Below, piece after piece: positions 34,132-43,238 of a stretch of DNA of 64,000 nucleotides. Position 1 is the first letter of the stretch, and each line of letters begins with the position of its first letter. The position numbers and the translations under genes are program-made. Origin of the DNA: Lentzea fradiae (lineage in GTDB: Bacteria > Actinomycetota > Actinomycetes > Mycobacteriales > Pseudonocardiaceae); NCBI RefSeq assembly GCF_900100955.1, contig NZ_FNCC01000004.1:372001-436000 (forward strand), written 5' to 3'. The notes under the pieces are model-generated. The model was given only the letters and a program-made list of their open reading frames with translations, did no database searches and was not told the origin of the DNA.

Positions 34132-35087
34132 GCCACCGAACGGCCGACCCGTTCCACGAGCCCGCGCAGGTGCGTCACCAGTTCCGCGGGCCCGTGCACG
34201 GTGAACTCGCAGCCCAGTGCCGTGAGCCGGAAAGCGAGGTACTCCACCGTGTCGTCGTCGCTGTGCCACGAGCACGAGCCGTCGTCGAGAGCGGTCAGCT
34301 CACCGGCGAAGTCGCCGAGCCGCGCCCGTGCCAGCTCCACGGGTAGCCGCAGGGTGGCCTCGGCCCGGTAGGTCGGCGCCGTCGCGTACATGGTCCGCGT
34401 CAGGTAGCCGACGGCGTCCCCGCCAGGAGGTTGCCGGGGTGCGAACCGCACCCCGGTGACCATCGCCGCCGAGATCCGGTCCAGCCGGAAGGTCCGCCAG
34501 TCGTCCCGCTCCACGTCGAACGCGAGGAGGTACCAGCGCCGGTCCAGCGCTACCAACCGAACAGGCTCCACGTGCCGCCGCGAGACCACGTTCTCCTGCG
34601 CGACGTAGCCGAACCGCACCCGCGACCGCGCCTCCACCGCACCCGCGACCACGGCGAGCTGGCCGGGGTCGACGAGCGAGGCCCCCGGCGCCGCGCTGGA
34701 ACTGGTGGCCGCCGTCAGCGAGGCGACCCGCCGGGCCAGCCGAGCCGGCAACACCTGCCGGAGCTTCGCCAACGCCCGCGCGGAAGCCTCGGCGATGCCC
34801 GCGACCGGCTGCCGTGCGGCGGTGCGCAACCCGACAGCGATCGCCACGGCCTCCTCGTCGTCGAGCAACAACGGCGGCATGGCCGTGCCCGCGACGAGCC
34901 GGTACCCACCGAGCACGCCCTGCGTGGCCTCGACGGGATAACCGAGCCCGCGCAACCGGTCGACGTCACGGCGCACCGTGCGCGAGGTGACCTCCAGGCG
35001 CCTCGCGAGTTCGCTGCCGGGCCACTCACGCGGCATCTGCAGCAACGACAACAGGCGCAAAAGCCGGGCGGCATCACTCACGAGCAC
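34089..35087 (-). CDS. WYL-domain (YafY-type) transcriptional regulator
   Basis: A 332-residue regulator. The N-terminal DeoR-like helix-turn-helix (RLLRLLSLLQ, then ARRLEVTSRTVRRDVDRL and GGYRLVAG) is followed by a WYL domain (RRWYLLAFDVERDDWRTFRLDRI) and the WCX extension. WYL domains sense nucleic acid or nucleotide ligands, often in defence contexts. GTG at 35087, with a second GTG 6 bp inside. Divergent from the VOC gene, its probable target. Confidence 0.92.
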   Translation of the reverse strand: MLVSDAARLLRLLSLLQMPREWPGSELARRLEVTSRTVRRDVDRLRGLGYPVEATQGVLGGYRLVAGTAMPPLLLDDEEAVAIAVGLRTAARQPVAGIAEASARALAKLRQVLPARLARRVASLTAATSSSAAPGASLVDPGQLAVVAGAVEARSRVRFGYVAQENVVSRRHVEPVRLVALDRRWYLLAFDVERDDWRTFRLDRISAAMVTGVRFAPRQPPGGDAVGYLTRTMYATAPTYRAEATLRLPVELARARLGDFAGELTALDDGSCSWHSDDDTVEYLAFRLTALGCEFTVHGPAELVTHLRGLVERVGRSVAHPPGALARTPSTG

Positions 35088-35163
35088 AACGTAGGCCAGA
35101 ACGAGGACCGCACCGGTCCTATTTCGGCCCTACGGTCGCCTCACCACGACCAGGAGGAGACCG

Positions 35164-35637
35164 ATGAACGTCGTGCCCACCGGCTACCACACCGTGACGC
35201 CGTGGCTGATCACTCAAGGCCACACGCACGAGCTGATCGGCTTCATCACCGCCGTCTTCGACGCGACCGAGCTGGGCCGGGTCGGCGACCCGCCGAACAT
35301 CGGCCACGCCGAGGTCCGCATCGGCGACTCGGTGGTGATGCTCTTCGACGTCCCGGCCTGGCCACCCACCCCGGCCTTCCTGCGCCTGTACGTCGAAGAC
35401 GACGCGGCCACCCTGGCCAGGGCCGTGCACCACGGCGCGACAACCCTGACCGTGCCGACCGAGATGTTCTGGGGCGACCGGGTGAGCCGCTTCGCCGACC
35501 CGTTCGGCAACCTGTGGTGGCTGCACCAACGCGTCGCCGAGCCGACCGGGGACGAGCTGGCCGCCCGGATGCGGGACCCGGCGTTCGAGGAGGCGATGAG
35601 GTACGTGCAGAGCCTGGAGTTCACCCCACGCCGATGA
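35164..35637 (+). CDS. VOC (glyoxalase/bleomycin-resistance fold) protein
   Basis: A 157-residue protein of the PhnB-like VOC group: start YHTVTPWLITQGHTHELIGF, middle EVRIGDSVVMLFDVP and end VSRFADPFGNLWWLHQRV. VOC proteins act as metalloenzymes or bind drugs; the substrate is unknown. An excellent GGAGGAGA precedes the ATG. Divergent from the WYL regulator with 76 bp between them. Confidence 0.9.
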   Translation: MNVVPTGYHTVTPWLITQGHTHELIGFITAVFDATELGRVGDPPNIGHAEVRIGDSVVMLFDVPAWPPTPAFLRLYVEDDAATLARAVHHGATTLTVPTEMFWGDRVSRFADPFGNLWWLHQRVAEPTGDELAARMRDPAFEEAMRYVQSLEFTPRR

Positions 35638-35752
35638 CGTGCCCGTCGGTCCGCAGGGCCTCACAGCGCTGACCGAGACGTCCCGGAAGACAGCGATCAG
35701 CCGCTTCACCGCCCGGCAACCAGCGATAGTTCGCTGCCACGCCCCGCCGTCA

Positions 35753-35824
35753 CGCCGCCCCGCAACGCCGCCGCCCCGCAACGCAGGCAGGGCCACCGCC
35801 CGGACAAGGCCACCGCCCGGACAA
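35753..35824 (+). repeat. Two short tandem repeats between converging genes
   Basis: CGCCGCCCCGCAACGC (16 bp) is present twice head-to-tail at 35753-35784, and GGCCACCGCCCGGACAA (17 bp) twice at 35791-35824 with a decayed third start after it. The 207-bp gap (35638-35844) between the VOC and FAD-oxidoreductase stops holds no ORF. Neither unit length is a multiple of three, so this is non-coding filler. Confidence 0.85.
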
Positions 35825-35844
35825 GGCACCACCCCGCCCGGACC

Positions 35845-37221
35845 TCACTCGGAAGCGGTGACGCGCTCCCGTTCGTCGGCGGTCAGCGTGGGCTCGCCCG
35901 AGACCGCCTGCCGGGGCCCTCGCAGCGTCGCCCACATCATCCGCGGGCTCATCAGCTTCGTCATGGGCGCGGACAGCGTGAAGGCGTCCAGGAACGCCCG
36001 CGTGACAGCGGCTTCGCAAGTCGCCGTGCGCACCAGCCGGTCCACGTACCGCTGCAAGACCCGCCCGGCCAGCGGAAGCGGTTTCCCGACCGCGCCGGGG
36101 TAGAGGATGTCCTGGTTGGTGGCCATGGCCCAGGCGCCGTCGACGACCTTGCCGATGCCGCGCTGGATGCGCGCGGTGTCGTGTCCCGCGGTGAGCCCGG
36201 CGTGGAGGGTCTGCGCGCTCTGCGCCACGACCGACATGCCGTGCCCGTACACGGGGTTGTAGGTCGCGACCGAGTCGCCCAGCGCCAGCAGCCCGGCGGG
36301 CCAGGTCTTCAGGCGCTCGAAGTAGTTCCGCCTGTTCGCGGTGCCGTGCGACCCGTACACCGGGGTCATCGGCTCCGCCGACTCGATCAGGTCGCCCACG
36401 ACCGGGTTGCGCACCGACCGGGCGAACGGCACGAACTCGGACTCGTCGGTCGTGGGCTCGCCGCCGCGCGTCCCGGACAGGGTGACGAGCCAGCGGCCGT
36501 CCTCGATCGGCACCAGTGTCGCGGTGCAGCCGGGGTTCGGGTCGCGCGGGTTGGCCTGCACGTTGACGAGCGGGAAGCCGGTGGCGGCAGACGGGGGAGC
36601 GCGGAAGATCCTGGTGGCGTAGGCGAGTCCGGAGTCGACCGACTCGGTGGGCACGGGCGGCAGGCCGAGCTCCTCCAGCCACGCGGGCAGGCGCGAGGCG
36701 CGGCCGGTCGCGTCCAGGACCAGGTCCGCCTCCAGCTCGGTCCGGTCGCGGGAGATGCGGTCCTCGGCGACCACCCCGGTCACCGCGGTCCGGTCGCCGA
36801 GCAGCGCCACGGGCTCGGTGCCGGTGAGCACGGAGATCTTGTCGTCGCGCAGGGCTTCGCGGCGCACGACCCAGTCGAGCAGCGTGCGGCTGCACGTGAC
36901 GATGAACTGCATCTCGGGGAACCGCGGCACCCACCCCTGGGCGCTCAGCGACACCAGGTCGTTCGGCACGCCGATGCGGTGGGCCCCGGCGGCGAAGAGC
37001 GCGTCGAGCGTGCCGGGCAGGATCGACTCGATCGCCCGCGCGCCACCGGACATCAGCAGGTGGGCGTGCCGGGCCTGGGGCACGCCGGACCGCGGTTGCG
37101 GCCCGTCCGGCAGCTTGTCCCGCTCCACCACGGTGACCTCGTCGAAGTGGCGGGCGAGGACGGACGCCGCGAGCACGCCCGCGAGACCGCCGCCGAGCAC
37201 AACGGCGTGAGTGGGTGCCAT
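35845..37221 (-). CDS. FAD-dependent oxidoreductase (PHBH-like)
   Basis: A 458-residue flavoprotein. Rossmann start HAVVLGGGLAGVLAASVLA, VVERDKLP after strand 2, DLVLDATGRASRLPAWLEE in the middle and LLALGDSVATYNPVYGHGMS for FAD binding. The last mark it as the group of actinomycete 'FAD-dependent' hydroxylase/reductase proteins near geranylgeranyl-reductase types; no substrate can be named. The start directly follows the stop of the MAB_1171c-like gene, so it is the last gene of a four-gene operon. Confidence 0.88.
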   Translation of the reverse strand: MAPTHAVVLGGGLAGVLAASVLARHFDEVTVVERDKLPDGPQPRSGVPQARHAHLLMSGGARAIESILPGTLDALFAAGAHRIGVPNDLVSLSAQGWVPRFPEMQFIVTCSRTLLDWVVRREALRDDKISVLTGTEPVALLGDRTAVTGVVAEDRISRDRTELEADLVLDATGRASRLPAWLEELGLPPVPTESVDSGLAYATRIFRAPPSAATGFPLVNVQANPRDPNPGCTATLVPIEDGRWLVTLSGTRGGEPTTDESEFVPFARSVRNPVVGDLIESAEPMTPVYGSHGTANRRNYFERLKTWPAGLLALGDSVATYNPVYGHGMSVVAQSAQTLHAGLTAGHDTARIQRGIGKVVDGAWAMATNQDILYPGAVGKPLPLAGRVLQRYVDRLVRTATCEAAVTRAFLDAFTLSAPMTKLMSPRMMWATLRGPRQAVSGEPTLTADERERVTASE

Positions 37222-38436
37222 CTAGTCAGATCCCCTTGCTGCTCGCACGCGCGCCGCGTCGGCCACGGCGGCTTCGACGATCGGCGAGTGCTGGTAGGCC
37301 CGCGAGATGCGCACCCACCTGTCGTGCTCGGTGTTGAGGTCGGTGCCGTCGACGATCTCCGCGGCCGGGCGGCGCTGCGCGGGCTTCGACCGGCCGGACG
37401 TGCCCGCCGCGCGCAGCTGGGCGGCCTCCACGACGGCGGCGACCTCGTCCTGGGGGAGCGCGGCCTGCCGGGCCAGCGAGGTCGCGGCCTCGCCGACGGC
37501 CAGGTCGAAGTACGGGGTGAGCGCCCAGCGCCAGTCGTTGAGCTCGATGATCTGCCGCCGCACGCGGTGGTGCGGGTCCAGGAACTTCCCCGGCGCCACG
37601 AGGACGATCGCGGGGTTCACGTGCACGAGCGCGCGGTGCAACGGCCGCAGCGCGAAGTACGTGCGCCAGCGCCGCAGCCACAACGAGGGCGACGGACGGC
37701 GAGGTCCGAAAGCCGGCAACGCCATCGCGACGACCAACGGGATCATGCCCAGCGACGCCAGCAGAGGTGCGGCCGTGCTCAACACGTCGAACCGGTGCTC
37801 ACCCGTCCAGTTCAGCACCAGCACGAACAGCTTGATGACGGCGAACGACACCGGGAAGAGGCCGGTGGCGCAGTACCAGAGCAGGCCGCGGGCGAGCCAC
37901 GGACGTGCGGAGATCGCCCCGTCCCGCGCACCCTGCCAGCAGTGGTAGGACTGCCCGCCGCAGCCGGCGGCGGTGGCGGCGAAGTAGATGAAGAGCAGGA
38001 CCCCGATCGTCGGCTGCGAGGCGTAGTAGGTGTCGAAGTCGACCTGACGTTCCTCGGTGATGTCGGAGCTGAAGAACAGCACGACCATCGTGGCGACGAC
38101 CGCGGCGTAGCCGAAGACGATGAGCCGGACCCGCCGCCATGCCTCGGCGGCCGGGTAGCGCCAGTACAGCACCAGCGCGACCGACGCTCCCGCGAAGCAG
38201 ACCACCATGCTGTAGACGAGCAGTGCCGCGAAGTTCGGCACGCCGGTGGTCCGGTTGACCCAGGTGATGTTCGCGGGTGCCGCGAGGAGCGGCGACATCG
38301 CGCCGAAGAACACCGTGGAGATCAGGGCGATCACCCTGGGGCTGCCCCAGCTCGACCGCAGTGAGCGGATCTTGTACGCGAGGACGAGCAGACCGACGGA
38401 ACCGCACGAGAGGTAGATCAGGTTAAAGATCGTCAC
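37222..38436 (-). CDS. MAB_1171c-family membrane protein
   Basis: A 404-residue protein with seven or eight transmembrane helices in its N-terminal half (about 1-235) and a cytosolic C-terminal half starting at LWLRRWRTYFALRPLHRAL. This layout is the 'MAB_1171c family putative transporter' found next to XRE and ImmA-type genes in many actinomycetes. Transport has not been shown; a sensor or peptidase-signal role is equally possible. GTG start, overlapping the ImmA-like gene by 14 bp. Confidence 0.82.
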   Translation of the reverse strand: MTIFNLIYLSCGSVGLLVLAYKIRSLRSSWGSPRVIALISTVFFGAMSPLLAAPANITWVNRTTGVPNFAALLVYSMVVCFAGASVALVLYWRYPAAEAWRRVRLIVFGYAAVVATMVVLFFSSDITEERQVDFDTYYASQPTIGVLLFIYFAATAAGCGGQSYHCWQGARDGAISARPWLARGLLWYCATGLFPVSFAVIKLFVLVLNWTGEHRFDVLSTAAPLLASLGMIPLVVAMALPAFGPRRPSPSLWLRRWRTYFALRPLHRALVHVNPAIVLVAPGKFLDPHHRVRRQIIELNDWRWALTPYFDLAVGEAATSLARQAALPQDEVAAVVEAAQLRAAGTSGRSKPAQRRPAAEIVDGTDLNTEHDRWVRISRAYQHSPIVEAAVADAARVRAARGSD

Positions 38437-38980
38437 GACGCACCCAGCGTGATCGCCCTTCGAGCAGCTCCGCGACCCGCCGCACGTGCGCGGGTTCCGC
38501 GGTCGCGGCCGTGTCGGACCAGACCCGGTGTTCGGTCAGGCGCTCCAGGAGGTGGTCGGCGAGGTTCTCCGCCTCGCGCTCCTCGTCCTCGGTGAGCGTC
38601 GTGCGCCCGGCGATGATCTGCGCCATCCGTGGCAGCAGGTGCGGCGCGAGCTTGCGCAGGCCCTCGCTGCGCCCCAGCGCGACCGGCTGGTGCTGGAGCA
38701 GCACGTGCGCGAACTCGTGCAGCAGCACGTGCAGCCGGTGGTACCACGACTGCGAGTCCGCGCAGATCACCAGGTACGTGCCGTTCTCGAGCAACGCGGT
38801 CGCGCCGCTCAGGCACACCGCGTTGCTGATGGCGGCGAACCGCACGTCGACGGGACGTCCCAGGCGCTCGCTCATCAGCTCGCAGACCCGGCGGCTCGCG
38901 TCCCGGTGCGTGGCGTCGGGCGGCAGGTCGAGGTCTCGGGCGACCTCGTCGACCAGCTTGCGCAGTTTCCTGCGGTTCAC
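38423..38980 (-). CDS. ImmA/IrrE-type zinc peptidase
   Basis: A 185-residue cytosolic gluzincin-like protein. The zinc motif is LHEFAHVLL near residue 103; EREAENLADHLLERL supplies the third ligand region. ImmA/IrrE enzymes cleave XRE-type repressors, and an XRE gene lies just upstream. The GTG at 38980 is chosen because AGGAGG (38992-38987) is exactly 6 bp upstream; a GTG at 39031 is possible but has no binding site. Coupled by a 14-bp overlap to the membrane protein gene. Confidence 0.85.
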   Translation of the reverse strand: MNRRKLRKLVDEVARDLDLPPDATHRDASRRVCELMSERLGRPVDVRFAAISNAVCLSGATALLENGTYLVICADSQSWYHRLHVLLHEFAHVLLQHQPVALGRSEGLRKLAPHLLPRMAQIIAGRTTLTEDEEREAENLADHLLERLTEHRVWSDTAATAEPAHVRRVAELLEGRSRWVRRDDL

Positions 38981-39044
38981 CCGTCGCCTCCTCTCGATGT
39001 CGTCAGCAGCGGTCCAGGCAGAGATCTTCACGCCGATGTCGTCA

Positions 39045-39752
39045 TCAGGTGTGGTCCGGGAACGCGCGACGGCTGTTCAACGGGAACGACCAGCCCTCAC
39101 CGCCCTCGAGGGCCTGCCGGAACCCTTCCACCGCGGCGGCTCTGGCCTGAGGGGACAGGTCGCCGGTGCGTTCCGCCAGGCGGGTGACGAACTCGACGAC
39201 GCCGAGCTCGCGCAGCGCCAGGAAGTCGGTGAGCTCCGAGTCGACCCGCGCCGCGAGGTCGTCGTCGAAGAAGTACGCGGGGTCGGCGCCGAAGTGGTCG
39301 GCCAGGCCCAGGATGTGCTTGAGGCGCGGGTTGCCGCTCGCCGAGCTGAGCAGCTCGCGGATGTAGCTCGCGGAGATGCTGCCGAACTGCCCTGAGGAGC
39401 TGATCGACGCCGCGACCTCCTCCGGCGACCACGGCCCGCGGTCCGGCGGGTGCACGGCCTCGAAGAGCGTCGCCACCGCACCGGCGCGCCAGCCGGGCCG
39501 TTCCCCGGGGTGCAGCTCGCGGCGGCCGCCGACGAAGACGGCCGGGTGCACGCCGAGCGCGCCGGCGAGGTCGACGATCGCCTGGCAGGTGGGGTTGTCC
39601 TTGACGCCGAGCCGCAGCTGGGAGATGTAGCCGTGGCCGATGTCGCCGCCCCGTGTCCTGACCGCGGCGGAGAGCCCCACGTTGGTGACCTTGCCACGGC
39701 CGTCGGGCGGGTTGTTGCACAGCTCGTTGAGGACCTCGGCGAACGGCCTCAC
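39045..39752 (-). CDS. XRE-family transcriptional regulator
   Basis: A 235-residue protein with one helix-turn-helix near residues 20-85 (VGLSAAVRTRGGDIGHGYISQLRLG) quoted in parts: DIGHGYISQLRLG is the recognition helix region, then HPAVFVGG. A second related unit follows (SISASYIRELLSSASGNPRL, ADPAYFFDDD), so the protein looks like two XRE-like modules in tandem. The GTG at 39752 has GGAGGT 7 bp upstream. First gene of the operon with the peptidase; it may be the peptidase substrate. Confidence 0.85.
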   Translation of the reverse strand: MRPFAEVLNELCNNPPDGRGKVTNVGLSAAVRTRGGDIGHGYISQLRLGVKDNPTCQAIVDLAGALGVHPAVFVGGRRELHPGERPGWRAGAVATLFEAVHPPDRGPWSPEEVAASISSSGQFGSISASYIRELLSSASGNPRLKHILGLADHFGADPAYFFDDDLAARVDSELTDFLALRELGVVEFVTRLAERTGDLSPQARAAAVEGFRQALEGGEGWSFPLNSRRAFPDHT

Positions 39753-39790
39753 GCCACACCTCCGCTGGAGCGTCTCCAGGCCAGCGATCT

Positions 39791-39862
39791 TTCCACTGCT
39801 GTGGAACCCGGTGAGCATATGGCATCACAGGGGTTGAATCCATCACTGCGTGTCCCTATGAT
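39791..39862. promoter_or_regulatory. Operator and promoter region between XRE and GGDEF genes
   Basis: TTCCAC-TGCT-GTGGAA (39791-39806) is a perfect dyad 39 bp upstream of the XRE start, and GTGA-N10-TCAC follows at 39811-39828. Rightward, TTGAAT (39834-39839) and TATGAT (39857-39862) are 17 bp apart, a near-consensus housekeeping promoter about 100 bp before the GGDEF gene. Auto-repression by the XRE protein is the simplest reading. Confidence 0.6.
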
Positions 39863-39967
39863 CACACTCCGCCGCTTGCACTGGTGTGTCGCGTTTGATC
39901 CGAACGACGTCACTTCAGTTGAAGGTGGCAGATCGGGCCGGTCCGAAGCCGAAGCGTGGGGGGACTC

Positions 39968-40885
39968 ATGGCGACTGCGCGGACAGGAACAGGTCCCCTG
40001 CGCCTGTACGACGAGAGCACGCCGGCGCGCTGCGGCGCGTGCGCGCAACCCGTCGGCGCCTGGTCCACCGACAAGCTGACCGGCCTGCTGGGCCGCTGGG
40101 GCTGGGACGACCAGGCCCCCGCCGTCTACCGCCGCGCCCAGCACCGCTGGGAACAGGTCGCCCTGCTCATGATCGACCTGGACCGCTTCAAGAAGATCAA
40201 CGACGAGTACGGCCACCCCGCGGGCGACGTCGTGCTGAGCGACGTGGCCACCGTTTTGGCCGCGAGCACCCGCCCCACGGACCTGGTGTGCCGCTACGGC
40301 GGCGACGAGTTCCTGGTGCTCCTGCCGGGCACGTCCGCCACCGACGCCGCCTGCGTCGCGGAGAGCGTGCTGCGCGGCATCCGGGCCCTGCGCTCCGAGG
40401 TGACGACGAACGACGGTCACCACGTGACGCTGTACGACCAGACCGCGTCCATCGGCGTCGCCTCCCACGTCCCCGGCCCCGAGGACACCCTCATCGACCT
40501 GGTCCGCGACACGGACGCGGCCCTCCAGCGGGCGAAGCGCAACGGCCGGGCCCGAGTCCAGGTGCACGACCCGCGCGCCGTCATGATGGACCGCAAGTGC
40601 GACACCGCGGCCCTCCAGCACCTGGTCGCGTTGCAGGCCCTGATGAGCAGCGACCAGCTGCCCCAGGTGCTGGTCGCGCTCTCGGAGGCGCCGAAGTCGA
40701 TGGAGGAGCTGGTCGGCTCACTGGGCCCGCGCGTGATCCTCACCCTCGAACGGTTGCAGGACAACGGTTTCGTGATCCGCCGCGCGACACGCTACGAGCT
40801 GACGGCCGCCGCCCGCGAGTGGATCAGCGACGTGCTGCCCGCCGTGGCGGCGTGGACGACCCGCCACCACGGCGTGCCGCGCTAG
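39968..40885 (+). CDS. Diguanylate cyclase fused to a winged-helix domain
   Basis: A 305-residue cytosolic protein. The N-terminus has CGAC, then a GGDEF domain (about 30-190) with DLDRFKKINDEYGHPAGD, the RPTD inhibitory site and RYGGDEFLVLLPG, all motifs of an active cyclic-di-GMP synthase. The last ~90 residues form a MarR/HxlR-like winged helix (LVALSEAPKSMEELVGSLG, ILTLERLQDNGFVIRR, YELTAAAREW). A cyclase fused to a DNA-binding domain is unusual and suggests local coupling of second messenger and transcription. GGGGGGA lies just before the ATG; a GTG 12 bp upstream is possible. Confidence 0.88.
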   Translation: MATARTGTGPLRLYDESTPARCGACAQPVGAWSTDKLTGLLGRWGWDDQAPAVYRRAQHRWEQVALLMIDLDRFKKINDEYGHPAGDVVLSDVATVLAASTRPTDLVCRYGGDEFLVLLPGTSATDAACVAESVLRGIRALRSEVTTNDGHHVTLYDQTASIGVASHVPGPEDTLIDLVRDTDAALQRAKRNGRARVQVHDPRAVMMDRKCDTAALQHLVALQALMSSDQLPQVLVALSEAPKSMEELVGSLGPRVILTLERLQDNGFVIRRATRYELTAAAREWISDVLPAVAAWTTRHHGVPR

Positions 40886-40980
40886 TCCGTCCGCGTCTGC
40901 CGATCGATCCCACCATCTGGCGAACGTGGATCGGCCGGGTGCTGTGGACGAACTCCAAGTCGTACCTTGGTCGGGGGGTG

Positions 40981-43124
40981 ATGCGGGTGGCGGGAGTGGA
41001 GAACACCGTGTCCGGGACCGCACGGGGGAACGTCGTGCAGGCCGGGTCGATCGGAACGTTGCACATTCATTCCTCGCCACCTGGAAATGTTGTGCCGCAA
41101 CAGTTGCCGCCCGCGCCACGGCTGTTCGTCAGCCGATCCGAGGAGCTGACCGAGCTCGACAGGTGGCACGCGGACGAGGAACGGCAGCTGCTGGTCGTGA
41201 TCAGCGGACCGGGTGGTGTCGGCAAGACCTCCCTGGCGCTCAGGTGGCTGCACGGCGCGCGCGACAGGTTCCCCGACGGCCAGCTCTACGTCGATCTCGG
41301 CGCGCACGCGGACACTCCGGCCCAGCCGGACGAGGTGCTCGAATGGTTCCTGGGGGCGCTGGGGGTGGAAGTGCCGCCGCCGAGCCTCGCGCAGCGCCAA
41401 GCCCTCTTCAGATCCCTGACCGCCGACAGGGCGTTCTCGATCCTGCTGGACAACGCCGCCAGTGCCGCTCAGGTCCGGCCTTTGCTGCCCGCGTCGCCGT
41501 GCTGCGCCGTCGTCGTGACGAGCCGGTGGCGCCTCAGCCCGCTCGGCGTGGACGGCGCGCGGTTCGTCGAGGTCGACCCGATGGACGTGGGTGACTCGGT
41601 CGAGCTGCTGGAACAGGTGGTCGGCGAGCCCCGGCTCGCGGAGGAGGCCGACGCCGCGCGTGAGCTGGCCCGGTTGTGCGGAGGGCTGCCGATCGCGCTG
41701 GGGGTGATCGGTGCGCGGCTGTCCAGGAGGCCCAGGCGCACGCTGGCCAAGGAGGTCGACGAGCTGAGGACCGAGACGAGCCGCCTGGCGAGTCTCGACC
41801 TCGACGACTCGACCTCGACGACTCGACCTCGGTCAGCGCCGTCCTCGACCTCTCCTATGTGGACCTGCCGCCACGCCAGGCGCGGCTCTACCGCTTGAGT
41901 TCGTGGCATCCGGGACCGAGTTTCGGGGTGGGGGCCGCGGCGGCGATGGTCGCGGACGACGTCGGCGAGGTCGAGGACGATCTCGACGACCTCGTCGAGA
42001 AGAACCTCCTCGACGAGGTGGGCGACGATCGCTTCAGGTTCCACGACCTGCTGAGACTGCACGCGCGCGAGAAGGACGACGCCGAGCGTGAGGAGGCGAT
42101 CCACCGGGTGGTGGAGTTCTACCTGGATCGCGCCGTCGTCGCGGACTCGGCCGCGATTCCCGGCCGCCCCCGCGTCGGCCTTCGTTTCAAGTCGGCAGAC
42201 CCGGACGCGTTCGAGTCGAGGGCAGCGGCGCTCGACTGGCTCGACCACGAGCGCGACAACCTGGTGCAGGCGTTGCGCGCCGCCGCCGTCCACGGCTGGC
42301 CGGACCTCGTCTGGCAGCTGGCGGAGGGGATGTACGCGCTGTTCCAGCGGCGGCACCACTACTCGGACTGGCTGTTCACCCACGAGCGCGGTGTCCTCGC
42401 GGCGCAGGAGTGCGGGGAACCGGTCGCCGAGGCCCGGCTGCGCAACCAGCTCGCGGTGGCGTTGCGCAACCTCGGCCGCCTCGACGACGCCGCCGAGCAG
42501 ATCCGTGCGGTTCTGGAGCTGGCGGGCGAGCACGACCTGGGCAGCCGCGCGACCGCCCTCGTGCAGCTCGGCTACACCTACCGTCTGAAAGGCGAGCTCG
42601 ACGTCGCGCTGCGGTACTTCCGCGAGGGAGTCGACGTCGAGACCCGCCACGAGCGAGTCAGGGGGATCGGCCTCGCTCGCCGTCGTGTCGGTGAGGTCCT
42701 CATCGAGATGGGTCGTCCCGAAGAGGCGATCATCGAGCTGCGGGAATCCGAGGCGTTGCTGGACAACGTCGTCGACAAGGCACGCGCACGGATGTTCCAG
42801 GCTCGTGCGCTCCTCCACACCTCGAGTTTCGGTGAGGCTTCCCGGCTCGCCCACGACGTTCTCACCGATCTTCGCGACGCCGGGTCACCGCCGCACGTCG
42901 CCGACGTGTTCGAGCTGCTGGGCGAGATCGCCGAACGGCAGCGCGACCTCGTCCAGGCTCGTGACCACTACCGCTCTGCCTTGTCCTGCTACGGCGAATC
43001 CTTCGACCCGAGCGCCGGCCGTCTCCGAGACCGGCTCGCCGCACTGGATGGGGACGACGACGAGCGAGCACCCGACATACCGCCGCAGCACCACCGCGGC
43101 GGCGGCGAACGCGGTGACAGCTGA
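40981..43124 (+). pseudogene. NB-ARC / TPR STAND protein interrupted by a 14-bp tandem duplication
   Basis: Starts with the actinomycete STAND leader motif (NTVSG, then GNVVQAGSIG), followed by an NTPase with P-loop GPGGVGKTS (76-84), Walker B SILLDNA and CGGLPIALGVIG. At codon 271 a 14-bp tandem repeat shifts the frame, giving a stop at 41898 (305 residues). The next frame continues at once with LDLSYVDLPPRQARLYRL and about 400 residues of TPR-like helices to 43124. Removing one repeat unit restores a single 709-residue protein, reading SLDLDDSTSVSAVLDL across the join. It could be a true knock-out, a phase-variable switch, or a site of -1 frameshifting. Confidence 0.85.
41794..41831 (+). 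repeat. 14-bp tandem repeat causing the frameshift
   Basis: CTCGACCTCGACGA occurs at 41794-41807 and again at 41808-41821, then a partial third copy CTCGACCTCG at 41822-41831. Fourteen is not a multiple of three, so each gain or loss changes the reading frame of the NB-ARC gene. It is itself built of CTCGAC-type units, which favours slippage. Confidence 0.92.
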
Positions 43125-43238
43125 CCGTTCAGGCGCCACGAGCAGCACGTCCGCCAGCGACCACCAGCTGACCGGCGCCCGGTCACACCGGACGAACAGC
43201 ACTCCGTCTCTCCGCACCACGCCCTCGTCAACGCGCAT
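43050..43238 (-). other. Possible 5' fragment of a lost gene
   Basis: From an ATG at 43238 a frame with coding-like residues reads MRVDEGVVRRDGVLFVRCD and continues through SWWSLADVLLVAPE, then at about 43050 becomes the plain antisense of the NB-ARC TPR repeats. Its start overlaps the stop of the upstream GT-B-like gene by 11 bp, as a genuine next gene would. The NB-ARC gene's last 25 codons are low-complexity, so a junction of two truncated genes is plausible. Confidence 0.3.

Noticed and set aside
35753-35824. Tandem repeats as a CRISPR array
   Set aside because: Units of 16-17 bp are contiguous without spacers and no cas gene is present.
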